In this document: positions 24,712 to 33,386 of the stretch, in pieces | Layout: every line of letters begins with the position of its first letter | How positions within the stretch are numbered: position 1 is the stretch's first letter | Assembly (NCBI GenBank): GCA_041395725.1 | Contig: JAWKZW010000001.1 | Span: 3,540,501 to 3,604,500, forward strand | Reading direction: 5' to 3' | Origin: Gammaproteobacteria bacterium | GTDB taxonomy: Bacteria > Pseudomonadota > Gammaproteobacteria > Pseudomonadales > Pseudohongiellaceae | DNA: 64,000 nucleotides | The notes under the pieces: generated by a model | What the model saw: the letters and a program-made list of their open reading frames with translations, nothing else | What the model was told of the DNA's origin: nothing | Databases searched by the model: none | Translations under genes and position numbers: made by a program

Positions 24712-25695
24712 CTAGCGGCCGCCTTCGGCTTCCCGGGCACGCTGTTCGTCAATTCGTTCACCGCGCAGGATGTTCACCATGCCATAATTCCCTTCGTGGC
24801 AGGCGTATTCGTACATCAGGCCGTCCACCTTGGCCATTGGAATTCTGGCCTCGATACGATCGGTAAAAGTGCTTGGGTCGTCGACCGTGAACTCATAGTC
24901 CAGGGTGTAATCATCACGCCGGGTAAACCGCTCGGTAAGGGTCTTGCCGGCGGAATTTCCAAACACACTGAAACTCTGGGTGAGGTTATTGAAGTTGCGG
25001 GTTTCCACTACCAGCGTGTCTCCGTCCCAGTAGCCCCGGGAATCACCGGACCAGAAACGCAGGTCGTCGTCCAGGTGTGGACGCCCGTCCAGGGGCACAA
25101 TACGCGCGTCATGGATCATCTCGGTCATGAGAACCACAGTGTCGCGATTCTGAAAGATCTGCACATTGTTGTTATACATGCTGGGGGTGAAGGGCGGCCC
25201 CGCGTTGAATCCCTGTATACAGCGCTCCGAAGTGCCGCGGTCCTCAGGGCCGTCTTTGCCGATGCCACCGACCGCCGTCAGCACTGGTCGGGTACCTTTG
25301 AAGTCAGGGCCGAGTCCGCCGATCTGAATTACTGCGCCTTCCACCGTGGGTGGCAGCTGGCCATTTTCCGGGTACGTGATCAGCGAAGTGCGCAGATTGT
25401 CACCGCGGCCCGCGCTCTCTACCCAAAAAGTGTTATAGCCACCGACGCCCTGGGAGTTTATGGCGTCGTACTGCCGCTCGGAAGCGGCTGCCAGGGCAGC
25501 GGCTTCCTCTACCGTCATGTATTCGCGGTCACCAAACTGCCGTGGTCGGTTCATGGGTACATTGGAGGCAAAGTTCCATACGCCCTGCACGTCAGGGTGT
25601 CCCCACTCGGTTTTTGGCACCTGGTAATCATCGGCAGCGAACAGTGCAGATGAGGCGGCGAATGCCACGGCAGCAGCTAATAATCCGGTTTTCAT
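24712..25695 (-). CDS. Secreted protein of unknown function, WGxPDxQGxW family, copy 3
   Basis: A 327-residue exported protein. The start at 25695 (MKTGLLAAAVAFAASSALFAADD) has AGAGGAACAAAC upstream and gives a clean signal peptide. Family motifs are PKTEWGHPDVQGVW, GGYNTFW, LRTSLITYPENGQLPP, TSERC, YNNNVQIFQ, EMIHDARIVPL, SGDSRGYWDGDTLVVETRNFN, LTERFTRR, FTVDDPSTF and YEYACHEGNYGMVNILRGER. It is the most diverged copy: LGERC is TSERC and the final GILAGAR is NILRGER. It precedes the hotdog thioesterase in the same orientation. No function is known; an enzyme or binding protein acting outside the cytoplasm is inferred. Confidence 0.8.
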   Translation of the reverse strand: MKTGLLAAAVAFAASSALFAADDYQVPKTEWGHPDVQGVWNFASNVPMNRPRQFGDREYMTVEEAAALAAASERQYDAINSQGVGGYNTFWVESAGRGDNLRTSLITYPENGQLPPTVEGAVIQIGGLGPDFKGTRPVLTAVGGIGKDGPEDRGTSERCIQGFNAGPPFTPSMYNNNVQIFQNRDTVVLMTEMIHDARIVPLDGRPHLDDDLRFWSGDSRGYWDGDTLVVETRNFNNLTQSFSVFGNSAGKTLTERFTRRDDYTLDYEFTVDDPSTFTDRIEARIPMAKVDGLMYEYACHEGNYGMVNILRGERIDEQRAREAEGGR

Positions 25696-25849
25696 GTTTG
25701 TTCCTCTGTTTACATCAGGCTGGTTCAATCTATGCCTGCAACTGGGCACTATTGTAGCCGATTCGGGGGTGGTTTACAGAAATGCCTGCAGGGCCAGATG
25801 GGTGGAGCATGCGCGTAAATAATTTGTTAAGCTCCTGTTCACTCCAGGC

Positions 25850-27535
25850 GTGTTGGAGAGCCTGGCCGCCTGGTTTATCAAGGCCGCCCAACGAGACATC
25901 CTGATCAGATTTCATCAAAGTAATAATCGGACAAAACCATTGGCTGAGCATAACAATATTCTGTTGATTGATGATGACGACAGGTCACGACGCGACCTGG
26001 AAGTGATTCTCGGTTTTCTCGGCGAGTCAATGATCGCAGGAAACAGTCGGGGCTGGCTGGCATCCCGCGGCAGTGATTACACCGCACCGGCCAGGTTCAG
26101 CCTGGTCATGGTGGGGCGATGCCAGGAGCTTACTCTGGCCGAACTGTTGCAGCAGTTGACTCAGTGGGACCGTGGCCTGCCGATTGTGTTGCTCGGCGAA
26201 GGTCGCCTGGCCAACCTGGAGGAGGGGCAGTCTTACAAGCACGTTACGGGGGAGCTCAGTTTTCCCCTGACCTACCAGCCACTGCTGGATGCGTTGCACC
26301 AGGCCAGAGTGTTTCGCGACAATTTCAATCGGCTGCGGGATCTGGGGGGTGTTCGCGACTACAACATGTTTCGCAGCCTGGTCGGTAACAGCGCCGGCGT
26401 GCAACAAGTGCGCCAGCTTATGGGGCAGGTGGCAAGCAAGGAAGTGACGGTTCTGGTAACCGGGGAATCAGGGACTGGCAAGGAAGTAATAGCCCGCAAT
26501 CTCCACTTGAACTCTCCCCGTGCCGAAGAACCGTTCGTGCCCATCAACTGTGGCGCTATTCCAAGAGAACTGCTGGAAAGTGAACTGTTCGGTCATGAAA
26601 AGGGAGCCTTTACGGGGGCTACCTCTTCCAGGGAGGGGCGTTTTGAGCTGGCGAACGGTGGCACGCTGTTCCTCGACGAAATCGGGGATATGCCGCTGAG
26701 CATGCAGGTAAAGCTTCTGCGCGTCCTGCAGGAGCGAAGTTTTGAGAGAGTCGGTGGTATCAAAACCATCTCGACGGACGTGCGTATCATCGCTGCCACT
26801 CACCAGAACCTGGAAGCCATGATCGAAAAGGGCGAATTCCGACAGGATCTCTACTATCGAATTAACGTCTTTCCCATTGAGATGCCACCATTGCGTGAGC
26901 GCAGGGAAGATATTCCGCTACTGCTTAACGAACTCATTTCCACCATGGAGAGTGAGAACCGCGGGTCAGTCCGGTTTAATTCCGCGGCTATTGCAGCGCT
27001 TACCCATTATCATTGGCCAGGTAACGTCAGGGAACTGGCCAATCTGGTGGAGCGAATGGCAATACTGTACCCCCATGGCATCGTGGGTGAGAAAGATTTG
27101 CCTGCACACTTGCGTGACAGTGGACGGCGGGAGGAGACAGAAGGCGCGGAGCCGGCACAGGGCAGCCCGGCGGAACAGGATCAGCAGCAGGAGGTCGCAG
27201 AATCTGTGCCTCTGCCGCTGGGCGGACTGGATCTCAAAGAATACCTGGCCAGCCTGGAAAAGGATCTGATCAGCAAGGCGTTGGAAGACAGTAGTGGAGT
27301 CGTGGCTCGAGCGGCCAGCCGTCTCCATATGCGACGCACCACCCTGGTGGAAAAACTGCGCAAATACAACTTACCTAAAAAAGCTGAAGACGGTGCGGAA
27401 ATTGAGAGCGGGCCCGAACCGGATGATGCAGAAGATCAGCGTGCCGAAGGATGGCAGCCTGCCGAAAATAACGGGGATGAAAGAGAGGAAGAATCGGAAA
27501 ACCGGGGCGCTCAGGGCAGCGGTGTAACTTCCTGA
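25850..27535 (+). CDS. fleQ: FleQ-like sigma-54-dependent transcriptional activator
   Basis: A protein of up to 561 residues with FleQ architecture: N-terminal REC-like FleQ domain (about residues 36-150, NILLIDDDDRSRRDLEVILGFLGE), AAA+ domain (about 175-410) with Walker A GESGTGKE at 205-212, the sigma-54 contact loop GAFTGA at 252-257 and Walker B GTLFLDEIGD at 271-280, and a C-terminal Fis-type helix-turn-helix (VVARAASRLHMRRTTLVEKLRKYNL). FleQ is the flagellar master regulator, and in Pseudomonas also a c-di-GMP-responsive exopolysaccharide regulator. The start is uncertain (GTG 25850, or TTG 25940 after GGA). An acidic tail follows the HTH. No flagellar operon is adjacent. Its end overlaps the convergent DUF3108 gene by 25 bases. 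Confidence 0.88.
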   Translation: MLESLAAWFIKAAQRDILIRFHQSNNRTKPLAEHNNILLIDDDDRSRRDLEVILGFLGESMIAGNSRGWLASRGSDYTAPARFSLVMVGRCQELTLAELLQQLTQWDRGLPIVLLGEGRLANLEEGQSYKHVTGELSFPLTYQPLLDALHQARVFRDNFNRLRDLGGVRDYNMFRSLVGNSAGVQQVRQLMGQVASKEVTVLVTGESGTGKEVIARNLHLNSPRAEEPFVPINCGAIPRELLESELFGHEKGAFTGATSSREGRFELANGGTLFLDEIGDMPLSMQVKLLRVLQERSFERVGGIKTISTDVRIIAATHQNLEAMIEKGEFRQDLYYRINVFPIEMPPLRERREDIPLLLNELISTMESENRGSVRFNSAAIAALTHYHWPGNVRELANLVERMAILYPHGIVGEKDLPAHLRDSGRREETEGAEPAQGSPAEQDQQQEVAESVPLPLGGLDLKEYLASLEKDLISKALEDSSGVVARAASRLHMRRTTLVEKLRKYNLPKKAEDGAEIESGPEPDDAEDQRAEGWQPAENNGDEREEESENRGAQGSGVTS

Positions 27536-28260
27536 CCATCCACTACGGCCTCTACCAGTAACAGTTCCGTATCCGACCCGGATCCGCTTTCCTGCAGGAA
27601 CTTCACCAGTAACAGATGCCAGTCCCGGGCCAGCCAGAAGGTCGTGTGCCGGTTGCTGCCCGCTGCCCTGATTCGCTCAACCTTGATAGTGTCAAGCCTG
27701 CCCAGTCTGGTTTCCACGATTTCGGAACCAGTGACGCGGTAGAGGTGGGTTTCGACCTCGTCCTTGTCCACCATCCGGATTTCGACGGTGTCGTTGCCTG
27801 GCATGCCAAGCTTCTGGCGCAGCAGTAACTGGAAGCTCAGATTGTCCACCACGCCTGAAGTCAAATCCAGCTGCCACTCCTCATCATCGTCCCTGCTTAC
27901 TGCCGTGCCCTCCTGCCAATTGAACTCAACGCTCTCTTTGCGGCTGGAGATGCCGGACTGGTTGTATGTGTAGGCATCGGGTACCAGGGTATCGCCGACG
28001 TAGTGCAGCTGGCTGGTTTCCTCCACGGTCCCCAGGCGTGCCCCCAGAACTCTGACCTCCATGCTCTGGTTAAGCAGGTAGTGACCGTTTTCCAGTCTCG
28101 TAAGTCGACGCTCGGCGGTAGCGGACAGGCCGGAGGATCTGGCCGCATACACGGCTTCGTAAGTCAGCGGTTCCTGCGCCACGGTGGTTGAGGCCAGCAA
28201 CAGAATCACCACCAGGGAGGCGGGCAACACGGCAGATTGACAGCGTGAAGTGAGGGACAT
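27511..28260 (-). CDS. DUF3108 family exported protein
   Basis: A 249-residue exported protein of the DUF3108 family. The signal peptide ends near ASTTVAQEP. The family pattern is YEAVYAARSSGLSATAERRL, then the YNQSGISSRKESVEFNW strand pair and LDTIKVERIRAAGSNRHTTFWLARDWHLLLVKF, consistent with a beta-rich lipocalin-like fold. ATG 28260 sits five bases after GGAG, so the purN stop and this start are almost coupled. In Pseudomonas-type genomes DUF3108 commonly follows purN. The function is unknown, probably periplasmic. Confidence 0.82.
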   Translation of the reverse strand: MSLTSRCQSAVLPASLVVILLLASTTVAQEPLTYEAVYAARSSGLSATAERRLTRLENGHYLLNQSMEVRVLGARLGTVEETSQLHYVGDTLVPDAYTYNQSGISSRKESVEFNWQEGTAVSRDDDEEWQLDLTSGVVDNLSFQLLLRQKLGMPGNDTVEIRMVDKDEVETHLYRVTGSEIVETRLGRLDTIKVERIRAAGSNRHTTFWLARDWHLLLVKFLQESGSGSDTELLLVEAVVDGQEVTPLP

Positions 28261-28262
28261 TT

Positions 28263-28904
28263 TCACTCCAGACGAATGCCGTTGCGCGGCAATTCCCTGT
28301 TGTCCAGCCAGGCCTTGCCATCGTGCATTTTCAGGCGGCCGGCGGCGAACAGTGCAACAACCTGGGGATAGATGCGGTGCTCCTCGACATGCACCCGCTG
28401 TTGCAGTGAAGCGGCGGTGTCATCATGGCTGACGGGAACGGCGGCGTGGGCGATTACCGGTCCGCCATCCAGTTCTTCAGTAACGAAGTGCACGGACGCG
28501 CCATGCTCCTGATCGCCGGCATCCAGCGCCCGCTGATGGGTGTTGGTGCCTGGGTACAGGGGTAGCAGGGACGGGTGGATGTTGAGAATGCGGTGCGCAA
28601 AGCGGCGGACAAATTCTTCGGACAGTATCCGCATGAACCCTGCCAGCACGATCAGATCCGGGTTCAGTTCCTCCAGTCTGGCGATGAGAGCACGATCAAA
28701 GGAGATCCGGTCGGTAAAGTCACGGTGATCAATGGTAATCGTCGGTATCCCGGCATTGGCGGCGCGCTGTAAGCCGAATGCTTCCGGGTTGTTGCTGATC
28801 ACTGCGGTAACCTGGAAATTCTCAGTCTGACTGGCATCGATCAATGCCTGCAGATTACTTCCGTTGCCGCTGATCAGTACAACGACCGAACAGGGTTTTT
28901 CCAT
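28263..28904 (-). CDS. purN: Phosphoribosylglycinamide formyltransferase
   Basis: A 213-residue GART enzyme transferring the formyl group of 10-formyl-THF to GAR in step 3 of purine synthesis. Motifs: LISGNGSNLQALID near the N-terminus, the active-site stretch LAGFMRILSEEFVRRF, HPSLLPLYPG, and HFVTEELDGGPVIAHAAVPV. The catalytic Asn, His and Asp (in ILNIHPS and the TEELDGG loop) are present. Start ATG 28904 follows AGGAG by eight bases; an immediately upstream GTG is possible. It lies 18 bases after purM, forming the usual purMN pair. Confidence 0.95.
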   Translation of the reverse strand: MEKPCSVVVLISGNGSNLQALIDASQTENFQVTAVISNNPEAFGLQRAANAGIPTITIDHRDFTDRISFDRALIARLEELNPDLIVLAGFMRILSEEFVRRFAHRILNIHPSLLPLYPGTNTHQRALDAGDQEHGASVHFVTEELDGGPVIAHAAVPVSHDDTAASLQQRVHVEEHRIYPQVVALFAAGRLKMHDGKAWLDNRELPRNGIRLE

Positions 28905-28922
28905 CACGCTTGCTCCTGCTGG

Positions 28923-29993
28923 TTAGCGGACAAAGACCACGGGGGCATCGGCGTTGCTTCCCGCCTCAATTCTGCCGATCACAACGGCGCCCCGATTGCG
29001 GTCCTGCAGTATCCCCATGGCGGTTTCGCTTTCCTGTTCAGCAACTGCGATGATCATGCCGACGCCGCAATTGAAAGTACGCAGCATTTCCTGCTCGCTG
29101 ACATTGCCATTTTTCTGTAACCATTCAAAAACCGCCGGCATCTGCCAGCTGGAGAGGTCGATGCGGGCGCAGGCATCGTCAGGGAGAACGCGCGGTAAAT
29201 TTTCCGTAATACCCCCGCCGGTGATGTGTGCCAGCGCATTGATGCGCACGTGGCGGGACAGCTCCTGTATCGCGGCAACATAGATCTCGGTGGGGGTCAG
29301 CAAAGCCTGCCCCAGGGTGGTCTCTTCGAGCGGTTGAGCCAGGTCGGCATTGGCCCGTTCGATAATCTTTCTGATCAGCGAGTAGCCGTTGGAGTGTGGG
29401 CCTGACGATAACAGACCAATAAGTACATCCCCGCAATTTACCCGACTGTGGTCAATAATTTCCTCTTTCTCAACAATGCCGACTGCGAAACCGGCCAGGT
29501 CATAGTCGCTGCCGGAGTACATGCCGGGCATCTCAGCCGTCTCTCCGCCGATCAGTGCGCACCCCGCCAGCTCACAGCCCTGGCCGATGCCACTGACCAC
29601 ATCGGCAGCCAGTTGCACATCAAGCTTGCCGGTGGCGTAATAATCGAGGAAAAAAAGCGGCTCGGCGCCGGAGACGATAAGGTCATTGACACACATGGCC
29701 ACCAGATCGATTCCGATGCTTTGGTGCTGGCCCAGTTCCATGGCCAGTTTCAACTTGGTGCCGACACCGTCGGTAGCCGAAACCAGCACCGGTTGACGAT
29801 AGCCTTCGGGCAGCGCGAACAGGCCGCCAAATCCGCCCAGTCCTGACAGAACTTCTTTGCGCCGGGTGCGTTCGGTAATGCCCTTGATTTTTTCGACCAG
29901 GGCGTTACCGGCGTCGATATCGACACCGGCGTCCCGGTAACTGAGGCTGCCTGCCTGAGATTTCTGAGCAGGAGTTTTGATCTGGTCAACCAT
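28923..29993 (-). CDS. purM: Phosphoribosylformylglycinamidine cyclo-ligase (AIR synthetase)
   Basis: A 356-residue AIR synthetase, ATP-dependent step 5 of purine synthesis. Start 29993 (MVDQIKTPAQ) is chosen because AGG is nine bases upstream and the family starts here; the frame extends to 30032 without homology. Motifs: SYRDAGVDIDAGNALVEKIK, VSATDGVGTKLKLA, DLVAMCVNDLIVSGAEPLFFLDYYA, IGGETAEMPGMY and HITGGGITENLPRVLP. It is transcribed with purN and is divergent from the DUF2066-hda pair, an arrangement also known in Pseudomonas. Confidence 0.96.
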   Translation of the reverse strand: MVDQIKTPAQKSQAGSLSYRDAGVDIDAGNALVEKIKGITERTRRKEVLSGLGGFGGLFALPEGYRQPVLVSATDGVGTKLKLAMELGQHQSIGIDLVAMCVNDLIVSGAEPLFFLDYYATGKLDVQLAADVVSGIGQGCELAGCALIGGETAEMPGMYSGSDYDLAGFAVGIVEKEEIIDHSRVNCGDVLIGLLSSGPHSNGYSLIRKIIERANADLAQPLEETTLGQALLTPTEIYVAAIQELSRHVRINALAHITGGGITENLPRVLPDDACARIDLSSWQMPAVFEWLQKNGNVSEQEMLRTFNCGVGMIIAVAEQESETAMGILQDRNRGAVVIGRIEAGSNADAPVVFVR

Positions 29994-30157
29994 AAATAAA
30001 TACCTGGTGTTTCGTATCGGCAAGCGGGTCACTGAAGAGCCGTCAGTTTACCAGTTGTGAGAGAGTGCGTCTTGTCTGACGCTAGCAATTACCCGCTTAA
30101 CCTCAGCTGAAACGGAGCTGTGCTATCTGCCGGGAATTTAAAGTATCATTGGTGGCC

Positions 30158-31291
30158 ATGAAACTTCCTCAATACAATCAAGTAGCTCTGCTTTTATTCC
30201 TGCTGGCCTGCCTGGGCATGCCGGCATCGCTTTCGGCACTTCCGGTCACCGGCCTGTACACGTACGAGGTCGCCGTGGCGAATCAAAGTGACCTGGAGCG
30301 GAGTCGTGCATTCCGTGAAGCCCTGGCGGCTGTAATTGTCAAGGTGTCAGGGGAGAACCGCTGGCTGGAAAACCCCAGCATTGATCGAGCGCTGGAGACT
30401 GCAGCGAACTATGTGGAGGCTATCGCCTACCGGACGGAATCCCGCCTGGTGATGCCGGACGACTCCACTCCTGTGCCAGATGACACGGTGTCACCCGGGC
30501 AGCCGATTTCTGTGGAACAGGAGCTACTCAATGTCAGTTTCGCCCGCGGGCTCATCGACCAGTTGCTGGCACAGGCCGCCATTCCGGTATGGGACAGCAA
30601 TCGGCCCAGTGTGCTGGTGTGGATGGCATTACAGAACGACGCGGGTGAGCGCAGCCTGCTCAGCGCGGACAGCGACCCCGGGATTATCCGCCTGATGCAA
30701 CAGTTCGCGCAGCAGCGGGGATTACCCATCATCTTTCCGGTGCTGGATTTTGAAGATCGTCGTAATCTCAGTGCTGATCAACTCTGGGCCCTGGATGAGC
30801 AGGCGATAGCCGCTGCCAGCGCACGCTATGCACCGGACAGTATCCTGGCAGGGCGGCTGCTGTTTTCCGCCAGTGGGGACCTGGTGGGAATGTGGCAGTT
30901 TCAGTTCCAGGATCAGGTGCAGGTTTTCGATAGCCTGGACACGGAGCTGGCCAGCTATATTTCGGCGCCATTGAATAGAATTACCAATGATCTGGCGCGA
31001 CATTTCGCGATAACGCAGACCGGCGTCAACCGGGATGTGGCGCGGCTGCGCATTGAAGGCATTAATGGCCTTGCTGCCTACGGGGAACTTGTCACCTACC
31101 TGGAGGAGTTGGTGCTGGTAGACACCGTGACTGTTGCAGCCCTGCAAGGTGAGGTGCTGGAGCTTAATCTGTCACTGCAGGGCAGCCGGGGGCAACTGTC
31201 TGAATTGCTCAGCCTGGACCGTAATCTGACCCCTCTGGATCAGAGTGGTATTGAAGGCCGGCCGGTATTAACCTATCGCTGGATGCACTGA
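30158..31291 (+). CDS. DUF2066 domain exported protein
   Basis: A 377-residue protein with an N-terminal signal peptide (about residues 1-27, LLFLLACLGMPASLSA) and a DUF2066 domain: VTGLYTYEVAVANQSDLERSRAFREALAAVIVKVSG at the start and FARGLIDQLLAQAAIPVWDSNRPSVLVWMAL later. ATG 30158 (MKLPQYNQ) is the likely start. The family is restricted mainly to gammaproteobacteria and found upstream of hda; its role is unknown. The stop is one base before the hda start, indicating co-transcription. Confidence 0.85.
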   Translation: MKLPQYNQVALLLFLLACLGMPASLSALPVTGLYTYEVAVANQSDLERSRAFREALAAVIVKVSGENRWLENPSIDRALETAANYVEAIAYRTESRLVMPDDSTPVPDDTVSPGQPISVEQELLNVSFARGLIDQLLAQAAIPVWDSNRPSVLVWMALQNDAGERSLLSADSDPGIIRLMQQFAQQRGLPIIFPVLDFEDRRNLSADQLWALDEQAIAAASARYAPDSILAGRLLFSASGDLVGMWQFQFQDQVQVFDSLDTELASYISAPLNRITNDLARHFAITQTGVNRDVARLRIEGINGLAAYGELVTYLEELVLVDTVTVAALQGEVLELNLSLQGSRGQLSELLSLDRNLTPLDQSGIEGRPVLTYRWMH

Positions 31292-31292
31292 C

Positions 31293-32000
31293 ATGGGGCG
31301 TGACAGGGCGCGGCAGCTGCCGCTGGTTTTTCAGTTGGATAATGCCGCGACTCTGCAGAATTTCCTGCCCAGCAGCAAGGACACCCAGGTACTGCATTTT
31401 TTACGCACGCGGGTGATTCGATCCACGGAGCCGCTTTCTTTTCTGTGGGGGAATCCGGAAACCGGCAAGACCCACCTTCTGCAGGCTCTCTGCCATGAAG
31501 TCGCCAGCGCCGGCGGTGTGCCGATTTACCTGCCGCTTTCCCGCCTCGAGCAGCTCGCACCGGCAATGCTCGAGGGGCTGGAGGATCTCGATCTGGTGTG
31601 TATCGATGATGTGGGAAAAATAACCGGCCAGGCAGAGTGGGAGCAGGCGCTGTTCCATTTATACAACAGGGCCCGGGATGGTGAGCTGCGTCTGGTTCTT
31701 GCGGCAGATTCGGCGCCTGCGAACCTGACGCTGGGCCTGCCGGATTTGCAGTCCCGGTTACAGTCCGGCGTGGTGTTTCAACTGCATGAATTGACAGACA
31801 GCGAGAGATCGCAGCTCCTCAAGGAACGGGCAGGGCGCCTGGGTATTGAGCTTCCCGATGCAGTTGTGAACTATGTATTGCAACGCCATAGCCGCAGCAC
31901 TGGCGCCCTGGTGTCATTGCTGCAGGAGCTGGACAGTCAGTCACTGGCGCTTAAAAGACGGATTACCGTCCCACTGGTCAAGGAAGTTATGGGCTGGTAA
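31293..32000 (+). CDS. hda: DnaA regulatory inactivator Hda
   Basis: A 235-residue AAA+ protein that, with the DNA-loaded sliding clamp, stimulates ATP hydrolysis by DnaA and so prevents re-initiation. The clamp-binding motif QLPLVF is at residues 8-13. A Walker A-like GNPETGKTH and Walker B LDLVCIDDV follow, with the HSRSTGALVSLLQELD sensor region. The length matches the family. The gene converges on the DUF2069 gene with a one-base gap. Confidence 0.93.
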   Translation: MGRDRARQLPLVFQLDNAATLQNFLPSSKDTQVLHFLRTRVIRSTEPLSFLWGNPETGKTHLLQALCHEVASAGGVPIYLPLSRLEQLAPAMLEGLEDLDLVCIDDVGKITGQAEWEQALFHLYNRARDGELRLVLAADSAPANLTLGLPDLQSRLQSGVVFQLHELTDSERSQLLKERAGRLGIELPDAVVNYVLQRHSRSTGALVSLLQELDSQSLALKRRITVPLVKEVMGW

Positions 32001-32001
32001 A

Positions 32002-32376
32002 TCAGGAGTCAGCCCCCGCTGGTGGGCGGTTAACCCGGATAAATACGATCAGTGCCACGAACAGCAGACAGCAGAAGGCCGTTTCAACGAGACCAATGAG
32101 CAGTTTGCCGGGCGTGAAGGCAGCGAGTACGCCATGTATGAAATACATCAGTACAACAAAACTCAGCCAGACATAGGCGCGCACACGGGAGTGATGCAGA
32201 CCGCGAGCGAAGATCAACAATGGCGCTGTCTGAATCAGCCAGATCACCAGGGTCGTTATGGTCAGTCCGGTCGTCATTGCGAGGCTGTTGAAGAACAGGC
32301 TCAGGATTAAACCGTAGTATCCGGTGAGGACGAGAAAGCGGCAGTTGTCCCGGGTTGGAGAAAAAGAAATTGACAT
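32002..32376 (-). CDS. DUF2069 family inner membrane protein
   Basis: A 124-residue membrane protein with about four hydrophobic segments (residues 17-35, 38-58, 66-84 and 92-113), a short cytosolic tail RVNRPPAGADS and the DUF2069 pattern LIQTAPLLIFARGLHHSRVRAYVWLSFVVLMYFIHGV. The function is unknown. In Pseudomonas-like genomes it sits beside wrbA, as here (39-base gap), so it is probably the last gene of the yihY-arsC-wrbA unit. Confidence 0.85.
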   Translation of the reverse strand: MSISFSPTRDNCRFLVLTGYYGLILSLFFNSLAMTTGLTITTLVIWLIQTAPLLIFARGLHHSRVRAYVWLSFVVLMYFIHGVLAAFTPGKLLIGLVETAFCCLLFVALIVFIRVNRPPAGADS

Positions 32377-32414
32377 GATACCTTCAGGTTGGTGGTTGAC
32401 GGTTTGATAACTGT

Positions 32415-33014
32415 TCAGTTACCCAGCTTAATGGCCAGTTCAGCAATACGCCTGCCCATGGCCAGGCACAGCCGGGTCTCCACTTCGCTGACTGTTAGAT
32501 TACTGTCCGGGCCGGCGTGATGACTTGGGCCATAGGGCGTACCCCCTCCCGTCGTGTTGTTAAGTTCCGGGTGTGTAAAGGGAAGCCCGCAAACGATCAT
32601 GCCGTGATGCAGCAGGGGGTTCAGCATGGAGAGCAGAGTGCTTTCCTGGCCCCCGTGTAAGGAGGAGGTGGAGGTGAATACGGCCGCAGGTTTGTTGATC
32701 AACGCGCCGGAAACCCAGAGGCCGCCGCTGGAATCCAGGAAGTATTTCAGGGGCGCCGCCATGTTTCCGAACCGTGTCGGACTTCCCATTATCAGCCCCG
32801 CACAATCACGCAGATCCTCTTCGCTGCAGTAGATCGCGCCCTGCTCCGGAATGGCGGCTTCAGTGGCTTCGTTGTTGGGGGATACGGCTGGCACGGTCCG
32901 GATTCTGGCCTCGACGTTCGGCACCTGTTCGACACCCCGGGCGATAAGCCTGGCCATCTCTGCCGTAGCGCCATGGCGGCTGTAGTAGAGTACCAGCACG
33001 TAGGGCGAGTCCAT
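32415..33014 (-). CDS. wrbA: NAD(P)H:quinone oxidoreductase WrbA
   Basis: A 199-residue flavodoxin-like FMN enzyme that reduces quinones by two electrons and protects against redox cycling. The FMN phosphate loop YYSRHGATAEMARLIA is at the N-terminus, followed by GSPTRFGNMAAPLKYFLD, TSTSSLHGGQESTL and the C-terminal YGPSHHAG, all hallmarks of WrbA. It directly follows arsC with no spacer (arsC stop at 33015), so translation is coupled. Confidence 0.93.
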   Translation of the reverse strand: MDSPYVLVLYYSRHGATAEMARLIARGVEQVPNVEARIRTVPAVSPNNEATEAAIPEQGAIYCSEEDLRDCAGLIMGSPTRFGNMAAPLKYFLDSSGGLWVSGALINKPAAVFTSTSSLHGGQESTLLSMLNPLLHHGMIVCGLPFTHPELNNTTGGGTPYGPSHHAGPDSNLTVSEVETRLCLAMGRRIAELAIKLGN

Positions 33015-33374
33015 TTACAGCTCCTCGATAAACGGTAACACGGCTTCCGGTGGTCTGCCGATAATAGCTTTGCTGTCCGCGATGACTATCGGTCTTTGCA
33101 ACAGTACCGGATGCTCAGCCAGCAGATCCAGTATTATGGCGTCCGCCAGGCTGCTGTCATCCAACCCCAGTTGCTCGAATTCGGGTTCGCTTCGGCGCAG
33201 TACATCACGGACATTCAGGCCAAGTTTATTCAGCAGACTCTTCAGGGTCTGTACGTCAGGTGGGTTATCCATGTAATAGATAACTTCCGGCTCGATGTCA
33301 TTCTGCTCCAGGAGTGCCAGGACGGCTCTGGACTTGGAGCAGTCCGGGTTGTGATAAAGCGTCACAGTGGTCAT
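33015..33374 (-). CDS. arsC: Arsenate reductase (glutaredoxin-dependent), ArsC family
   Basis: A 119-residue thioredoxin-fold protein. The motif HNPDCSKSR has Cys12, and Arg60, Arg94 and Arg107 match the known arsenate-binding residues of plasmid R773 ArsC in both identity and position. This supports arsenate reduction with glutathione and glutaredoxin. It is not in an ars operon: no arsB or arsR is near, and it is embedded between yihY and wrbA as in Pseudomonas chromosomes, so a housekeeping redox role is also possible. Confidence 0.88.
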   Translation of the reverse strand: MTTVTLYHNPDCSKSRAVLALLEQNDIEPEVIYYMDNPPDVQTLKSLLNKLGLNVRDVLRRSEPEFEQLGLDDSSLADAIILDLLAEHPVLLQRPIVIADSKAIIGRPPEAVLPFIEEL

Positions 33375-33386
33375 AAGGTTTGTTCT

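Noticed and set aside
24796..25653. A 285-codon plus-strand frame opposite copy 3 of the secreted family
   Set aside because: Shadow of a gene with a clean signal peptide and two paralogues; the shadow has no paralogue.
33015..33374. An ars resistance operon around arsC
   Set aside because: No arsR, arsB, acr3 or arsH is adjacent; the neighbours are yihY and wrbA, the usual chromosomal setting.
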